A stretch of DNA of 64,000 bases from Prevotella sp. Lineage in GTDB: Bacteria > Bacteroidota > Bacteroidia > Bacteroidales > Bacteroidaceae. Location: contig JAILFH010000006.1 of NCBI GenBank assembly GCA_024697645.1, forward strand, positions 1 through 64,000, given 5' to 3'. The notes below the pieces were generated by a model, which searched no databases, had not been told where the DNA came from, and saw nothing but the letters and a program-made list of their open reading frames with translations. Below are positions 16,385-24,406 of the stretch, piece by piece (the stretch's first letter is position 1; the number at the start of each line of letters is the position of its first letter). The translations under genes and the position numbers were made by a program.

Positions 16385-17362
16385 TTAAATGTTTAGAATC
16401 AAGTTGATGAGTTCGTCTTTCTTCAGGTTCAGGATGATGTCCTCCGTGCGTTCAGGTAAGGCTTGCCGCAGGGCGTCTTTCGTCAGGCTCAGGCCTCTTA
16501 ATGGTTTCAACAACCGACCATCGACATCGCCTACGAGGAAGTAGTCGCCCACGAGATTCAAGTCTCTGATCACGTTACCCTTCACTTCCATCCTGAGTTC
16601 CAGTTCGCCCACATTCTCAATGCGTCGGCGTCGGCAAGTGGAGTAGGCGGGATTGTTGCCGAAGATGAATTTCTCACTCGTGTATTCCTGCTCGATTTCC
16701 TCAATGGCAGCAATGTCGTCGTCAGTCAGCAGCACTTCCTCGCTACAGAGTTGTTGTCTGACAAATGCCTTGAATTCCTCGAGCGACAGTTCGGTGTAGT
16801 CTTTCAGCAGCGCAATGTGCTGTCGCACGCTTTTCACTCCCTTGCTTAGCAGTTTTTCATCGGAGGGCGTAATGGCTCCCACCATGTTTTCCATGCATGT
16901 GTCGTAGAGCATGGTACCGTGAACGATGCTGTGTCCCTGCAGATGATAGAACGCGTTGCCGGAAACCTTCCGGCCGTCAATGAGGATGTCGTTTCGGCCT
17001 GTTGCGCGCGCGTCAATGCCCAGTTTGCAGAGCACCAGCGCCACCAGATTCACGTAGCGGTTGAAGGTCATATTCACCTGTTCGTCCTGCGTCACGTATG
17101 AAAACATCACATTGCTTTCGTCTGCATAGACGCAGCCACCACCGCTTTTCCGCCTGTAGGTCTCGATGCCCCGCTTCCTGCAGAAGTCAAGGTTCACCTC
17201 GGCCTCAATGACTTGATTACGTCCGAAGATGACACTGGGTTTCACTTGCCACATGAAGAAACAATCGTCGTCGGTGTTCAGTCGGCGCGCGACAAATTCT
17301 TCCATAGCCAGATAAAAACTCAGATGCCTGATCTCGTTCGAGGGCAGCGCAATATATTTCAT
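16385..17362 (-). CDS. lplA: lipoate-protein ligase A
   Basis: Activates lipoate (or octanoate) and attaches it to lipoyl domains such as GcvH. The N-terminal catalytic domain contains the family motifs RRKSGGGCVYAD and GRNDILIDGRKVSGNAF. The C-terminal region is the accessory lipoate-ligase domain (about 240-325). The 325 residues are normal. As the promoter-proximal gene of the gcv operon it links GcvH modification to production of the system. A clear -7 box lies 27 bp upstream. Confidence 0.94.
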   Translation of the reverse strand: MKYIALPSNEIRHLSFYLAMEEFVARRLNTDDDCFFMWQVKPSVIFGRNQVIEAEVNLDFCRKRGIETYRRKSGGGCVYADESNVMFSYVTQDEQVNMTFNRYVNLVALVLCKLGIDARATGRNDILIDGRKVSGNAFYHLQGHSIVHGTMLYDTCMENMVGAITPSDEKLLSKGVKSVRQHIALLKDYTELSLEEFKAFVRQQLCSEEVLLTDDDIAAIEEIEQEYTSEKFIFGNNPAYSTCRRRRIENVGELELRMEVKGNVIRDLNLVGDYFLVGDVDGRLLKPLRGLSLTKDALRQALPERTEDIILNLKKDELINLILNI

Positions 17363-17388
17363 CTTCGTCCTCTGTGGGTTTTGCGATG

Positions 17389-17396
17389 CAAATTTA
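17389..17396 (-). promoter_or_regulatory. promoter -7 box (TAAATTTG) for the lplA-gcv-lpd operon
   Basis: Minus-strand TAAATTTG predicts a start near 17383 and a leader of about 20 nt. The leader is too short for a glycine riboswitch. Confidence 0.7.
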
Positions 17397-17488
17397 CTAA
17401 ATATTCATCAATAAACGAAAACTTTCTCGCTCTATTTTCATTAATAAAATATAATTAATGAAGAAAGGGGGGAAGGAATAGTTAATTA

Positions 17489-17563
17489 GGAGCAAGGAGC
17501 AAGGGGCAAGGGGCAAGAGAATAGCCTTGAAGGATGCTAATAGGGGCAAGGGACAAGGAGCAA
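17489..17563 (+). repeat. heptamer repeats (GGAGCAA / GGGGCAA) in a polypurine tract
   Basis: Four consecutive 7-bp units lie at 17489-17516 and three more at 17543-17563. They sit within a purine-rich strand running to about 17640. Function unknown; the composition could favour unusual DNA structure. Confidence 0.75.
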
Positions 17564-17717
17564 GTTTGTAGGATATTAAAGAGGTAAGGAGTAAATGGGA
17601 AAGAAAAGGAGAAACCTTGAAATAAAGATGAAAGGAAAAGAATTAAATGTTGGTGAAAAAACAAATATTTAAAATTTAAAGTAGTCGCTTTCAATAGTAA
17701 ATCCATATAGAAAATGA

Positions 17718-17742
17718 GGCTATGGAATTATTTCCCATAGCC
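17718..17742 (-). terminator. terminator after the DUF5103 gene
   Basis: The stem GGCTATGG / CCATAGCC (8 bp) is followed on the minus strand by a T-rich stretch. It lies about 145 bp past the DUF5103 stop codon, so the dispersed element at 17784-17879 would fall in the 3' untranslated region. Confidence 0.6.
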
Positions 17743-17783
17743 CTATGTCGCTTTGTTAAAATGTTACTTTATTACTTTGGAAA

Positions 17784-17879
17784 CGGCCGCCAACGGCAGA
17801 ACACAATCTCAGTCTCAACTGAAACCCCTTCGGCTTACGCCGGTTCCCCAGTGGGGAACCTCAAACTTTGTTACTTTGA
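17784..17879 (+). repeat. dispersed four-hairpin element, copy 1
   Basis: About 95 bp containing four successive dyads: GCCG-CCAA-CGGC, CAGT-CTCA-ACTG, CGGC-TTAC-GCCG and GTTCCCCA-G-TGGGGAAC. A second copy lies in inverse orientation at 25772-25863, about 85-90% identical by eye, with all four dyads intact. It starts just past the DUF5103 stop codon. Possibly a REP-like or structured RNA element. Confidence 0.8.
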
Positions 17880-17885
17880 AAAAGA

Positions 17886-19151
17886 TTACTTGTACGTGAC
17901 CTTCCCGTAGCCAACAAGTCTGTCGGTACGCTCGCCGAATCCACGATAATAGACAAAGGCCTCGTATTGATTCTCGGTCTGATAGAAAGTACCTTCCGAA
18001 GGCACGGGCCTGATGGCTCCGTCGTCGGTCAGAAGCAGATACTGATAACTGTAGTAGCCCTGTTTCAGGGGGATCACAGCGTCGTAGCACTTCTCCTCAT
18101 GATTGTACTGCATCTCGTATTGAGGCAGGAACCAGTCGTGGGTCCACATACCATTTACATACACTCGTCCAGGATATTCGGGCGAAATCATTCGGAAATG
18201 GACAAGCATGTATTCGCTGGTGCGGTCTACATCGTCTTCATAGTCGGTGTTGCGGATGAGGAATGCACCGTTGGCGTCTTCGTCGTAGATGTAACTCGGA
18301 CGAGGTTCATCGGGCCACACATAGGCGTGATACGACTCCCCGTCCCAGTTGATTGACTCCAGTCCCATCGTCGTATGGGTCACGTCGAGCATCTCGAACT
18401 TCCTGTATTCATTGCCGCCCCAGAAGATGAGATCGCGGTTGTGCGACCACTGCAACCCGTCGTTCATCACAAACTGCGGTTTCGGATTCACAACAGCACA
18501 ATCCCAGCGTGAGTTCTGCAACACATAGATCTTCAACTGGCGCTCAATGTCGGTCACGTTCAGACTACCGTAAGCGAGTTTCATCTCCACCTGCTGATGG
18601 GCGTTGTTGATGTCAATATCGGTGTTGGTCGTGATGTTCATCGAAATGCCCATTCGCGGTTCTACCACCATGAAATAGACACGCAGCACCTCCTCGTCGT
18701 CATTGTTCTCATCGTAGATAGTCACGCGGTAGTTGCCGCTCAATTTGATGCGACAATGCTCATTGGGAATCTGCAGCCGGTAGTGGGTGTAGAGCACGTT
18801 GGTGTTGAGCGATTCCTCAAGGTCATTAAGGGGCTGACCATCGTTGAATCCGTCAACAAAATCGCTCACGAAGAGGTCCTCTGATGTTGACCAGTCGGCT
18901 TCGCAATGTTCGATGCGATAGACGTAGCGATGGTACTCGTGGGTGAGGTCGTCGAAGGAAATCGTGATGGGCGATAGGTTTCCCATCGTGATCACAGGCA
19001 GCGACAGCCAGTCGTTACCCGCCACAACCTGCAGCGAGGCGATGCGGTCGTTCAGTATTTCGTTGTACTGTGCGTGCAGCGTCGTTGCCATTCCTCCGCT
19101 CAGTGCCCACAGGAGCAGCAAAGCCAGTCTTCTTCCCATCTGTCTACCCAT
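17886..19151 (-). CDS. DUF5103 domain-containing secreted protein
   Basis: A 421-residue exported protein with a signal peptide (hydrophobic core ALLLLWALSGGMATTLHA, cleavage before Gln). Most of the rest matches DUF5103, a Bacteroidetes family of all-beta periplasmic or outer-membrane proteins of unknown function. Typical are PITISFDDL, YRIEHCEADW, LSGNYRVTIYDENN and DGEYHAYVWPD-like segments. The ATG at 19151 is preferred over a TTG two codons upstream. It lies 16 bp after the GYF_2 gene and is probably cotranscribed with it. Confidence 0.85.
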   Translation of the reverse strand: MGRQMGRRLALLLLWALSGGMATTLHAQYNEILNDRIASLQVVAGNDWLSLPVITMGNLSPITISFDDLTHEYHRYVYRIEHCEADWSTSEDLFVSDFVDGFNDGQPLNDLEESLNTNVLYTHYRLQIPNEHCRIKLSGNYRVTIYDENNDDEEVLRVYFMVVEPRMGISMNITTNTDIDINNAHQQVEMKLAYGSLNVTDIERQLKIYVLQNSRWDCAVVNPKPQFVMNDGLQWSHNRDLIFWGGNEYRKFEMLDVTHTTMGLESINWDGESYHAYVWPDEPRPSYIYDEDANGAFLIRNTDYEDDVDRTSEYMLVHFRMISPEYPGRVYVNGMWTHDWFLPQYEMQYNHEEKCYDAVIPLKQGYYSYQYLLLTDDGAIRPVPSEGTFYQTENQYEAFVYYRGFGERTDRLVGYGKVTYK

Positions 19152-19167
19152 CTTCAATGCTCGTTTC

Positions 19168-20022
19168 TTATTCTACGATTTGTTGCTTCAGCATATCTGT
19201 CACGCCGTCGATAATCTTCTCCAGCGCCTCAGTGGTTGTACTGTCTGTTCGTTCGCCAATCTGCTTTTTCACAATGCGACCCACCGAACCAATTATTTCC
19301 TCCTCAATGGTGTTCTGGAGGCTGCTGTTCGACTGTCCTGCTCCAGGAGCCGCAGCGCTGTCGGGAGTAGTGACATTTTGAGTCTGGAATGGGTTCTGGG
19401 CGTCGATATAGCGCGACAGATCGTCCTCATTCATGGTGAACACACGGCCAAAGGCACCATAGGAGATGTTGCGGTCTTTGCCTTCGGTGTTGATGGTGGT
19501 GCTCGAGAAAATCACGTAGTTGTGATAGTCAATGAGATCATTGAGGATTTCATCGACAATCGGCTCTTCCATCAGGTGGCGAACCATTCCCACGCCCACA
19601 CCGAAGAGGTTGGCATTCTTTGCAGCCGACTTCTCGAGTGCCAGCGTCACCTTCTCCTTGATCACTGCCTTATGCTTCTCCTCATTCGGGCACGATACAG
19701 CCATTGCCACGAGCAGAACGGCAAGCAGTAGCGCAAACGCAAGGAGCAAGCGCTTCAGACACGAAGGGGACTTCACTGGCTCTGCAGGCCGTTGGGGTGT
19801 GGTCGCAGCAGCCTTGTTTGCTGTAGGTGGAACGGGTGGCGGCACCGAACTGTTCTTCGTATCGAAGAGAAATGCCTTCAACTCGTCCACTTTCCATGCT
19901 GGCGTCCATTCGGCCATTCCTTCAGCCCACACCAGAACATCGGAAGTGATGCCCTTGTCCTTCAGTTCATAGATACTGAACGGACCTTCCTGCTTATTAT
20001 TCTCAACAATAAAATATTTCAT
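19168..20022 (-). CDS. GYF_2 domain protein with one membrane segment
   Basis: A 284-residue protein. Residues of about 1-48 form a GYF_2 (DUF4339) domain (YFIVENNKQEGPFSIYELKD and VWAEGMAEWTPAW), usually a protein-interaction module. A Pro/Ala-rich linker leads to one strong transmembrane helix (about 88-107, LLLAFALLLAVLLVAMAV). The remaining 175 residues are extracytoplasmic and unrecognised. The ATG at 20022, preceded by AAGGAT, is chosen over a TTG at 20031. It is encoded just upstream of the DUF5103 gene. Function unknown. Confidence 0.8.
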   Translation of the reverse strand: MKYFIVENNKQEGPFSIYELKDKGITSDVLVWAEGMAEWTPAWKVDELKAFLFDTKNSSVPPPVPPTANKAAATTPQRPAEPVKSPSCLKRLLLAFALLLAVLLVAMAVSCPNEEKHKAVIKEKVTLALEKSAAKNANLFGVGVGMVRHLMEEPIVDEILNDLIDYHNYVIFSSTTINTEGKDRNISYGAFGRVFTMNEDDLSRYIDAQNPFQTQNVTTPDSAAAPGAGQSNSSLQNTIEEEIIGSVGRIVKKQIGERTDSTTTEALEKIIDGVTDMLKQQIVE

Positions 20023-20128
20023 ATCCTTCAATGATGATTTGTTTTCTATTTTGATTGGCTATTCACTAATTTTATTGGCGCTAACGACCTGTCTTATTAA
20101 GTTTAGAGGATGCACTCCCTGAGTAAGG

Positions 20129-20773
20129 TTAGGGGAGAGGTTTCTTCTCCTCGTCATAGAATCTCTCGAAGGTCTCCCGGAGTTTCTTCTTGTCGGCAAT
20201 CACATTCCGAATCTCTTTCAGATACTTCTCATTGGGCGAGTTGGGAATCCACAGCGTGATGTAGCCCTGCGACGAGTACTTGTTCTCCATGTGTTCGGCA
20301 AAGCGTTCCCACTGTTCCTCCCGTTCCTTCTCGGGATAGTTCTCAAGTCCAAACTGCACCGTGCGACGGAACACCACTTCTGGGTCCAAATCGCGGTCGG
20401 CTTCAGCAACAATCTTTCCGTAGATGCTGCGTGGGGCATGACCCGACGATGCTCGATGATCTTCAACGGCCTCACGCATAATCCTAATCTGTTCCGTAGA
20501 GAACCACCGCTTCAGTCGCTGGTCAGCAGCCAGAATCTTTCCTCCCGTCAGATGGTGAATGGCACGCGGTCCGCTCATGCCCACATCGTGGTAAGCAGCA
20601 ATCGCATAGGCCATATCGAGGTCGGCACCTGTCTGTCGTGCGAGTACCAAACTTCGTTCAATCACACGCTGCACGTGGCTGATACCGTGACTACGTCCAA
20701 ACTCATTGTACTTGGGCAGTATGTTTGTTTCTACAAACTGCATCAGATCCAGGCTCACGTTTGTCTTTATCAT
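20129..20773 (-). CDS. HD domain phosphohydrolase
   Basis: A 214-residue cytoplasmic protein of the HD superfamily of metal-dependent phosphohydrolases. Likely metal ligands are His33 (HGISHVQRV), the His62-Asp63 pair (AAYHDVGMSG) and a later Asp in EDHRASSG and EADRDLDPEV. The substrate cannot be told from sequence; relatives act on nucleotides or cyclic nucleotides. It has its own promoter about 20 bp upstream and opens onto the large gene-free stretch. Confidence 0.88.
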   Translation of the reverse strand: MIKTNVSLDLMQFVETNILPKYNEFGRSHGISHVQRVIERSLVLARQTGADLDMAYAIAAYHDVGMSGPRAIHHLTGGKILAADQRLKRWFSTEQIRIMREAVEDHRASSGHAPRSIYGKIVAEADRDLDPEVVFRRTVQFGLENYPEKEREEQWERFAEHMENKYSSQGYITLWIPNSPNEKYLKEIRNVIADKKKLRETFERFYDEEKKPLP

Positions 20774-20793
20774 CTTCTAACTCTTTTGATTTG

Positions 20794-20801
20794 CAAATAT
20801 A
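20794..20801 (-). promoter_or_regulatory. promoter -7 box (TATATTTG) for the HD hydrolase gene
   Basis: Minus-strand TATATTTG lies about 20 bp before the ATG. Confidence 0.65.
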
Positions 20802-21573
20802 ATCATTTAACTGCTGATTACCACAAATTTTATAGTTAATTAATTAAAAAGGTGTAGTTGTAGAAAGGCAAAAAAGATGCTCAGACCCACGAAATTTTAT
20901 GTTTTAGAAGGTGCAGAACAGTATGTTGTTCCGTTAAAAATCTCGCTAAATTGGCTCCATTTGCTCAGTCATTTTCCATCTGTGATGTCAGGGCAAAATT
21001 TCCCTCACATCCATTTGTTGAATTTTTTCAAAACATCTGAAAAATAGATGTTTCTCGTTGGCTGAAATCATACATGAAATGCTGTCAAAAAAGACGAAAA
21101 TCTTCAGGAATTTGGCTTCAAAAATCATCGGTTTCATCGAGAGTCGGTAAAACTTATTGACAAAATTCTTTCATCCTTAACTTAATCACGAATCAAATTC
21201 CGAGCGATTTTTGATGTAAAAATTTTTGATTAACTTCCCAAAAATCGATAATTCCGTTACGAGTCGAACAGGATATTTTGTAATTCAACAGCATCAATCT
21301 AAATCAGGTGAAGACAAAGAAGGGTAAACCAAATCAGTATGGCTGTCAACCAACTCAGGAAAGGGAATGTCAACTACATCAGGAAATAGATAGACACACA
21401 TCTACCTAAATCAGTAAAAAGTATTTCACCATCGGACTCAAATTCCTCCAACGTCTCATTGTCAAATTGTCGCTTTGTCTCAATAGGGAACTTCAATAAA
21501 CATCAGATGAAATATGGATTTGAAATTGAAAGATATTTAAGTAGAATTCTTATAGAATATAAGTAGTATAATT

Positions 21574-21609
21574 TTATATTATATTATAATATATTATAAT
21601 ATAATATAA
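21574..21609. repeat. perfect 36-bp AT palindrome
   Basis: Two 18-bp arms made only of A and T meet with no spacer, and the symmetry breaks exactly at both ends. It can extrude as a cruciform or form a long hairpin in RNA. No gene is adjacent. Confidence 0.85.
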
Positions 21610-21773
21610 CCTATAGGGTGTAAGCCTCCTTCATAGGGGTCAAACCTGCCTAATGAGACATAAAGACTTTGAGACTTGCGACGTTTGCATTCGTTAACAA
21701 ATAAAATACGAGAATTAACGGTTTTTAGATATTTTTTTGAAGCCAAACTCTTGCACGACTTATAAGTTGTTAG

Positions 21774-21781
21774 TAACTTTG
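21774..21781 (+). promoter_or_regulatory. orphan promoter leading into the 22-bp array
   Basis: TAACTTTG lies 20 bp after a TTG at 21751-21753, a close fit to the Bacteroidetes promoter layout. Transcription would start near 21787 and run through the array. No coding sequence follows until 22414. Confidence 0.6.
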
Positions 21782-21834
21782 CAGTAAAGATCAGTGAGAG
21801 ACACACAGTCCCCAATATACACTGAATTCATATA

Positions 21835-22208
21835 CTCACGAGGCTTTGTCCACCTCTGTCGAACGTGCATTGCTCCTGGCCAGACGGCGCATCGAGACGG
21901 AAACCAAAGGACACTGCCCACTAATATATAAAGCATTGCTTACCAGCATCCAAAGCATTGCTCCCAAATATACAAAGGATGCCTATAGATGATAGAAAGG
22001 ACACCTTTCGATGATACAGAGCATGCCTTTTGATGGTAGAAAGGACATCTTTATATGATAGAAAGGATGCCTTTGTATGGTAGAAAGGATGCCTTTGTAT
22101 GGTAGAAAGGACATCTTTACATGGTCAAAAGGATGCCTTTATATAGTACAGAGCAATACTCTTGAAACACAGGAGGCATGCTTATCAGATGCAGGAGGCA
22201 TTCTTACG
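21835..22208 (+). repeat. 22-bp tandem array, family A (about 17 units)
   Basis: Consecutive 22-bp units stay in register from at least 21857, probably 21835, to 22208. The central six (22033-22164) are nearly identical; the outer ones diverge but keep phase. Each core is a dyad such as AAAGG-ATG-CCTTT, and in edge units it becomes AAGC-ATT-GCTT or AGAG-CAATA-CTCT. Related arrays lie at 275-428 and 61083-61280. Confidence 0.88.
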
Positions 22209-22361
22209 AAGGAAAACGGAAAACCAAGCGATCTTTGACTTATTGATACAAATTATTACGGCGAGGATTCTAAACATATGTTCGATATGTGGAATTTATT
22301 AAATAACCTTAACAAGTTTCATAAAGCGGCGTAAAGGTTTGGATTTCAACATTTTATTCTG

Positions 22362-22369
22362 TATATTTG
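22362..22369 (+). promoter_or_regulatory. promoter -7 box (TATATTTG) for the rubredoxin-rubrerythrin operon
   Basis: TATATTTG implies a start near 22375 and excludes the in-frame TTG at 22339. The leader before the ATG at 22414 is about 40 nt. Confidence 0.7.
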
Positions 22370-22413
22370 CAGCAAGAAATACAAGAATCCATTACTTAAC
22401 TAAACAATTCTAC

Positions 22414-23082
22414 ATGAAGTACAAATGTTCAATTTGCGGGTATGTGTACGACGAAGCGGAGGAGGGCGTTTCGTTTGCCGATTTACCAGAAGACTGGAAA
22501 TGCCCGCTATGTGGTGCTCCGAAGTCAGCCTTCGAACCTATCGAAGAGGCTGCGCCAGTGGAAGCCAAACCTCTTTCGCATGTCGTAGAACTGACTATTA
22601 TGAATGATGATCTCGACGACTCCATGCAGCAACTGTCGATGGGACAGATGGTAGCGCTATGCTCCAATCTGGCACTTGGTTGCGAGAAGCAGTATATGCC
22701 CAAGGAGTCTGAACTCTTTAATGAGTTGGCTGAGTGGTTCACCAAGCACGCTCCCAAGGTCAACGATGCTACGGTAGAAACCATCACTGCTCAGTTGCAA
22801 CAGAACATCGCGGACTATTCGAAAGCGACCGAGACCTGTGTTCAGCAGGGCGACAGAGGAGCGCAGCGCGTCTTAGGATGGAGCGAGAAGGCAACTCGAA
22901 TGCTGAGTTCGCTGATGACTCGCTATCAGCGGGAAGGCGACCGTCTGCTGGCTGACGATGAGATTTGGGTGTGCAGTGTGTGCGGTTTCGTTTACATTGG
23001 TAAATCAGCCCCCGAACTCTGCCCAGTGTGTAAGGTTCCATCATGGAAATTTAATAAGATAGAAAGGAGGAAGCAGTCATGA
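22414..23082 (+). CDS. protein with two rubredoxin-like domains
   Basis: A 222-residue cytoplasmic iron protein. Residues 1-50 are a classical rubredoxin (CSICGYVYD and [11 protein letters not shown]). The middle (about 65-180) is mostly helical with no clear diiron ligands. The last 40 residues are a short rubrerythrin-type rubredoxin ([10 protein letters not shown] and [11 protein letters not shown]). It may pass electrons to the rubrerythrin encoded downstream, whose frame starts 4 bp before this gene ends. The middle could be a decayed ferritin-like domain. The role as electron carrier is inferred from domains and neighbours. Confidence 0.85.
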   Translation: MKYKCSICGYVYDEAEEGVSFADLPEDWKCPLCGAPKSAFEPIEEAAPVEAKPLSHVVELTIMNDDLDDSMQQLSMGQMVALCSNLALGCEKQYMPKESELFNELAEWFTKHAPKVNDATVETITAQLQQNIADYSKATETCVQQGDRGAQRVLGWSEKATRMLSSLMTRYQREGDRLLADDEIWVCSVCGFVYIGKSAPELCPVCKVPSWKFNKIERRKQS

Positions 23083-24164
23083 AATCAACCAACAAATCCC
23101 AGTATGCTGTCAGGAATCTGCGTCTCTGCACGAAGGATTGCCTCTGTCTGTATGTCTGCCCAACTGGAGCAACCGACACAGAGAACAGCATAATTGATCG
23201 CGACAAGTGTATAGGCTGCGGTGCGTGCGCTGATGCTTGTCCGTCGAAGGCAATCTCATTGGTTCCCGTTGAGATGCCAACGCCTCAGCCAAAGTCGCAG
23301 ACAGTAGTCGATGCCCTGAACAACCTGGTGGCACAGAAGGCAGCAACCGAGCAGACAGCCCGACAGATTGCCGACGAGACCACAAGCGACACGCTGAACC
23401 GACTGATGCGAGCAATCAGTTGCAGTTCACGAGTCATGTCGGGAGACTTGATGCGAGAGGCTGGCTATATGTTGCCCCAGTCGGAAAACGTCTTCGAGTT
23501 CCTGAAATCCTTAGTGGAGAATCCGCCTTCGGCCGACTTCCCCGTGGAAGTGGTAGAGGAAATCCTATCGACAATGTCATTTCAAACCGAACCAAACAAC
23601 AACCCAACAAACAATACAACTATGGCAAACAAATATGCCGGTACCCAGACCGAGAAAAATCTGGAAGCAGCATTCGCTGGAGAATCAATGGCCCGCAACA
23701 AGTATACCTACTTCGCTTCGAAGGCAAAGAAAGAAGGTTTTGAGCAGATAGCAGAGTTGTTCCTGAAGACTGCTGACAACGAGAAGGAACACGCCAAGAT
23801 GTGGTATAAAGAACTGCACGATGGAATTGGCGACACAGCGCAGAACCTGAATGACGCAGCCGACGGTGAGAACTACGAGTGGACCGATATGTATGAAGGA
23901 TTTGCCAAGACCGCCGAGGAAGAAGGCTTCAAGGCGCTGGCCATGAAATTCCGTCTCGTAGCAGCAATTGAGAAGCGACACGAAGAGCGCTATCGTGCCC
24001 TGCTGAAAAACGTAGAGACGGCAGCCGTCTTCGAGAAGAGTGAGGTGAAAGTCTGGGAATGCCGCAACTGCGGACATATTGTCGTAGGCACGAAGGCTCC
24101 CGAGATCTGCCCTGTCTGCCTATATCCAAAGGCCTTCTTCGAGGTTCACATGGACAACTTTTAA
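23079..24164 (+). CDS. ferredoxin-rubrerythrin in one reading frame
   Basis: A 361-residue frame overlapping the previous stop codon (ATGA). Residues 1-60 hold two Cys clusters: C17-x3-C21-x-C23-x3-C27-P and the standard [12 protein letters not shown]. Residues of about 75-165 are helical and unrecognised. From Met182 (ATG at 23622) it is a complete rubrerythrin: diiron domain with [28 protein letters not shown] and [11 protein letters not shown], then a rubredoxin ([10 protein letters not shown] and [11 protein letters not shown]). The joining segment [10 protein letters not shown] looks like a translated intergenic leader, so rubrerythrin may also start by itself at 23622. Likely role: NAD(P)H-linked reduction of hydrogen peroxide. 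Confidence 0.85.
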   Translation: MKSTNKSQYAVRNLRLCTKDCLCLYVCPTGATDTENSIIDRDKCIGCGACADACPSKAISLVPVEMPTPQPKSQTVVDALNNLVAQKAATEQTARQIADETTSDTLNRLMRAISCSSRVMSGDLMREAGYMLPQSENVFEFLKSLVENPPSADFPVEVVEEILSTMSFQTEPNNNPTNNTTMANKYAGTQTEKNLEAAFAGESMARNKYTYFASKAKKEGFEQIAELFLKTADNEKEHAKMWYKELHDGIGDTAQNLNDAADGENYEWTDMYEGFAKTAEEEGFKALAMKFRLVAAIEKRHEERYRALLKNVETAAVFEKSEVKVWECRNCGHIVVGTKAPEICPVCLYPKAFFEVHMDNF

Positions 24165-24221
24165 GGTTCTTTCGAGTAGATCAGAACGACACTTAGATTT
24201 CGTTATGTCAAGACTATATCG

Positions 24222-24248
24222 ACCGCTTTCGCTTTATGTGGAAGCGGT
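24222..24248 (+). terminator. terminator of the rubrerythrin operon
   Basis: The stem ACCGCTTT / GAAGCGGT has an 11-nt loop and is followed by TGTGTTTT, about 57 bp past the stop codon. Confidence 0.6.
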
Positions 24249-24324
24249 TGTGTTTTGCCAATTGAGAAGTCGGAATCCTTCTGACGTCATGTGGTTTCTG
24301 CTTAGCATTTTTGACAATAAAAAA

Positions 24325-24352
24325 GGCGGGACTACTTGATTGTAGACCCACC
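24325..24352 (-). terminator. terminator of pgk
   Basis: On the minus strand GGTGGGTCTAC / GTAGTCCCGCC form a stem with one internal mismatch, followed by six T. This is a clear intrinsic terminator about 55 bp past the pgk stop codon. Confidence 0.85.
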
Positions 24353-24406
24353 TTGAATGGAATGCGGCTAAGCAATTTGCCTTGCCAGCAATGATTTCAA
24401 TAGGGA

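Larger units (their letters stand above)
17363..17885. other. gene-free region between lplA and the DUF5103 gene
   Basis: No gene is seen. From lplA outwards it holds the operon promoter, a polypurine stretch with heptamer repeats (17461-17640), a terminator hairpin (17718-17742) and one copy of a dispersed four-hairpin element (17784-17879). Confidence 0.7.
20774..22361. other. 1.6-kb gene-free region
   Basis: No frame in this stretch looks coding. It is AT-rich and contains, in order, the HD gene promoter, loosely spaced AAATCAG motifs (21301-21412), a perfect 36-bp palindrome (21574-21609), an orphan plus-strand promoter (21774-21781) and the largest 22-bp array (21835-22208). Either a non-coding RNA locus or a relic region. 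Confidence 0.65.

Noticed and set aside
17363..17400. glycine riboswitch before the gcv operon
   Set aside because: The predicted leader is only about 20 nt and shows no aptamer-like structure.
17784..17879. insertion sequence remnant at the dispersed element
   Set aside because: No transposase fragment, terminal inverted repeat or clear target duplication was found.
20774..21800. RNase P RNA, tmRNA, 6S or SRP RNA in the gene-free region
   Set aside because: None of their conserved core motifs could be recognised by eye; a covariance-model scan would settle it.
21594..21815. 73-codon minus-strand frame in the gene-free region
   Set aside because: Starts at TTG, overlaps a plus-strand promoter and the 36-bp palindrome, and has no recognisable motif.
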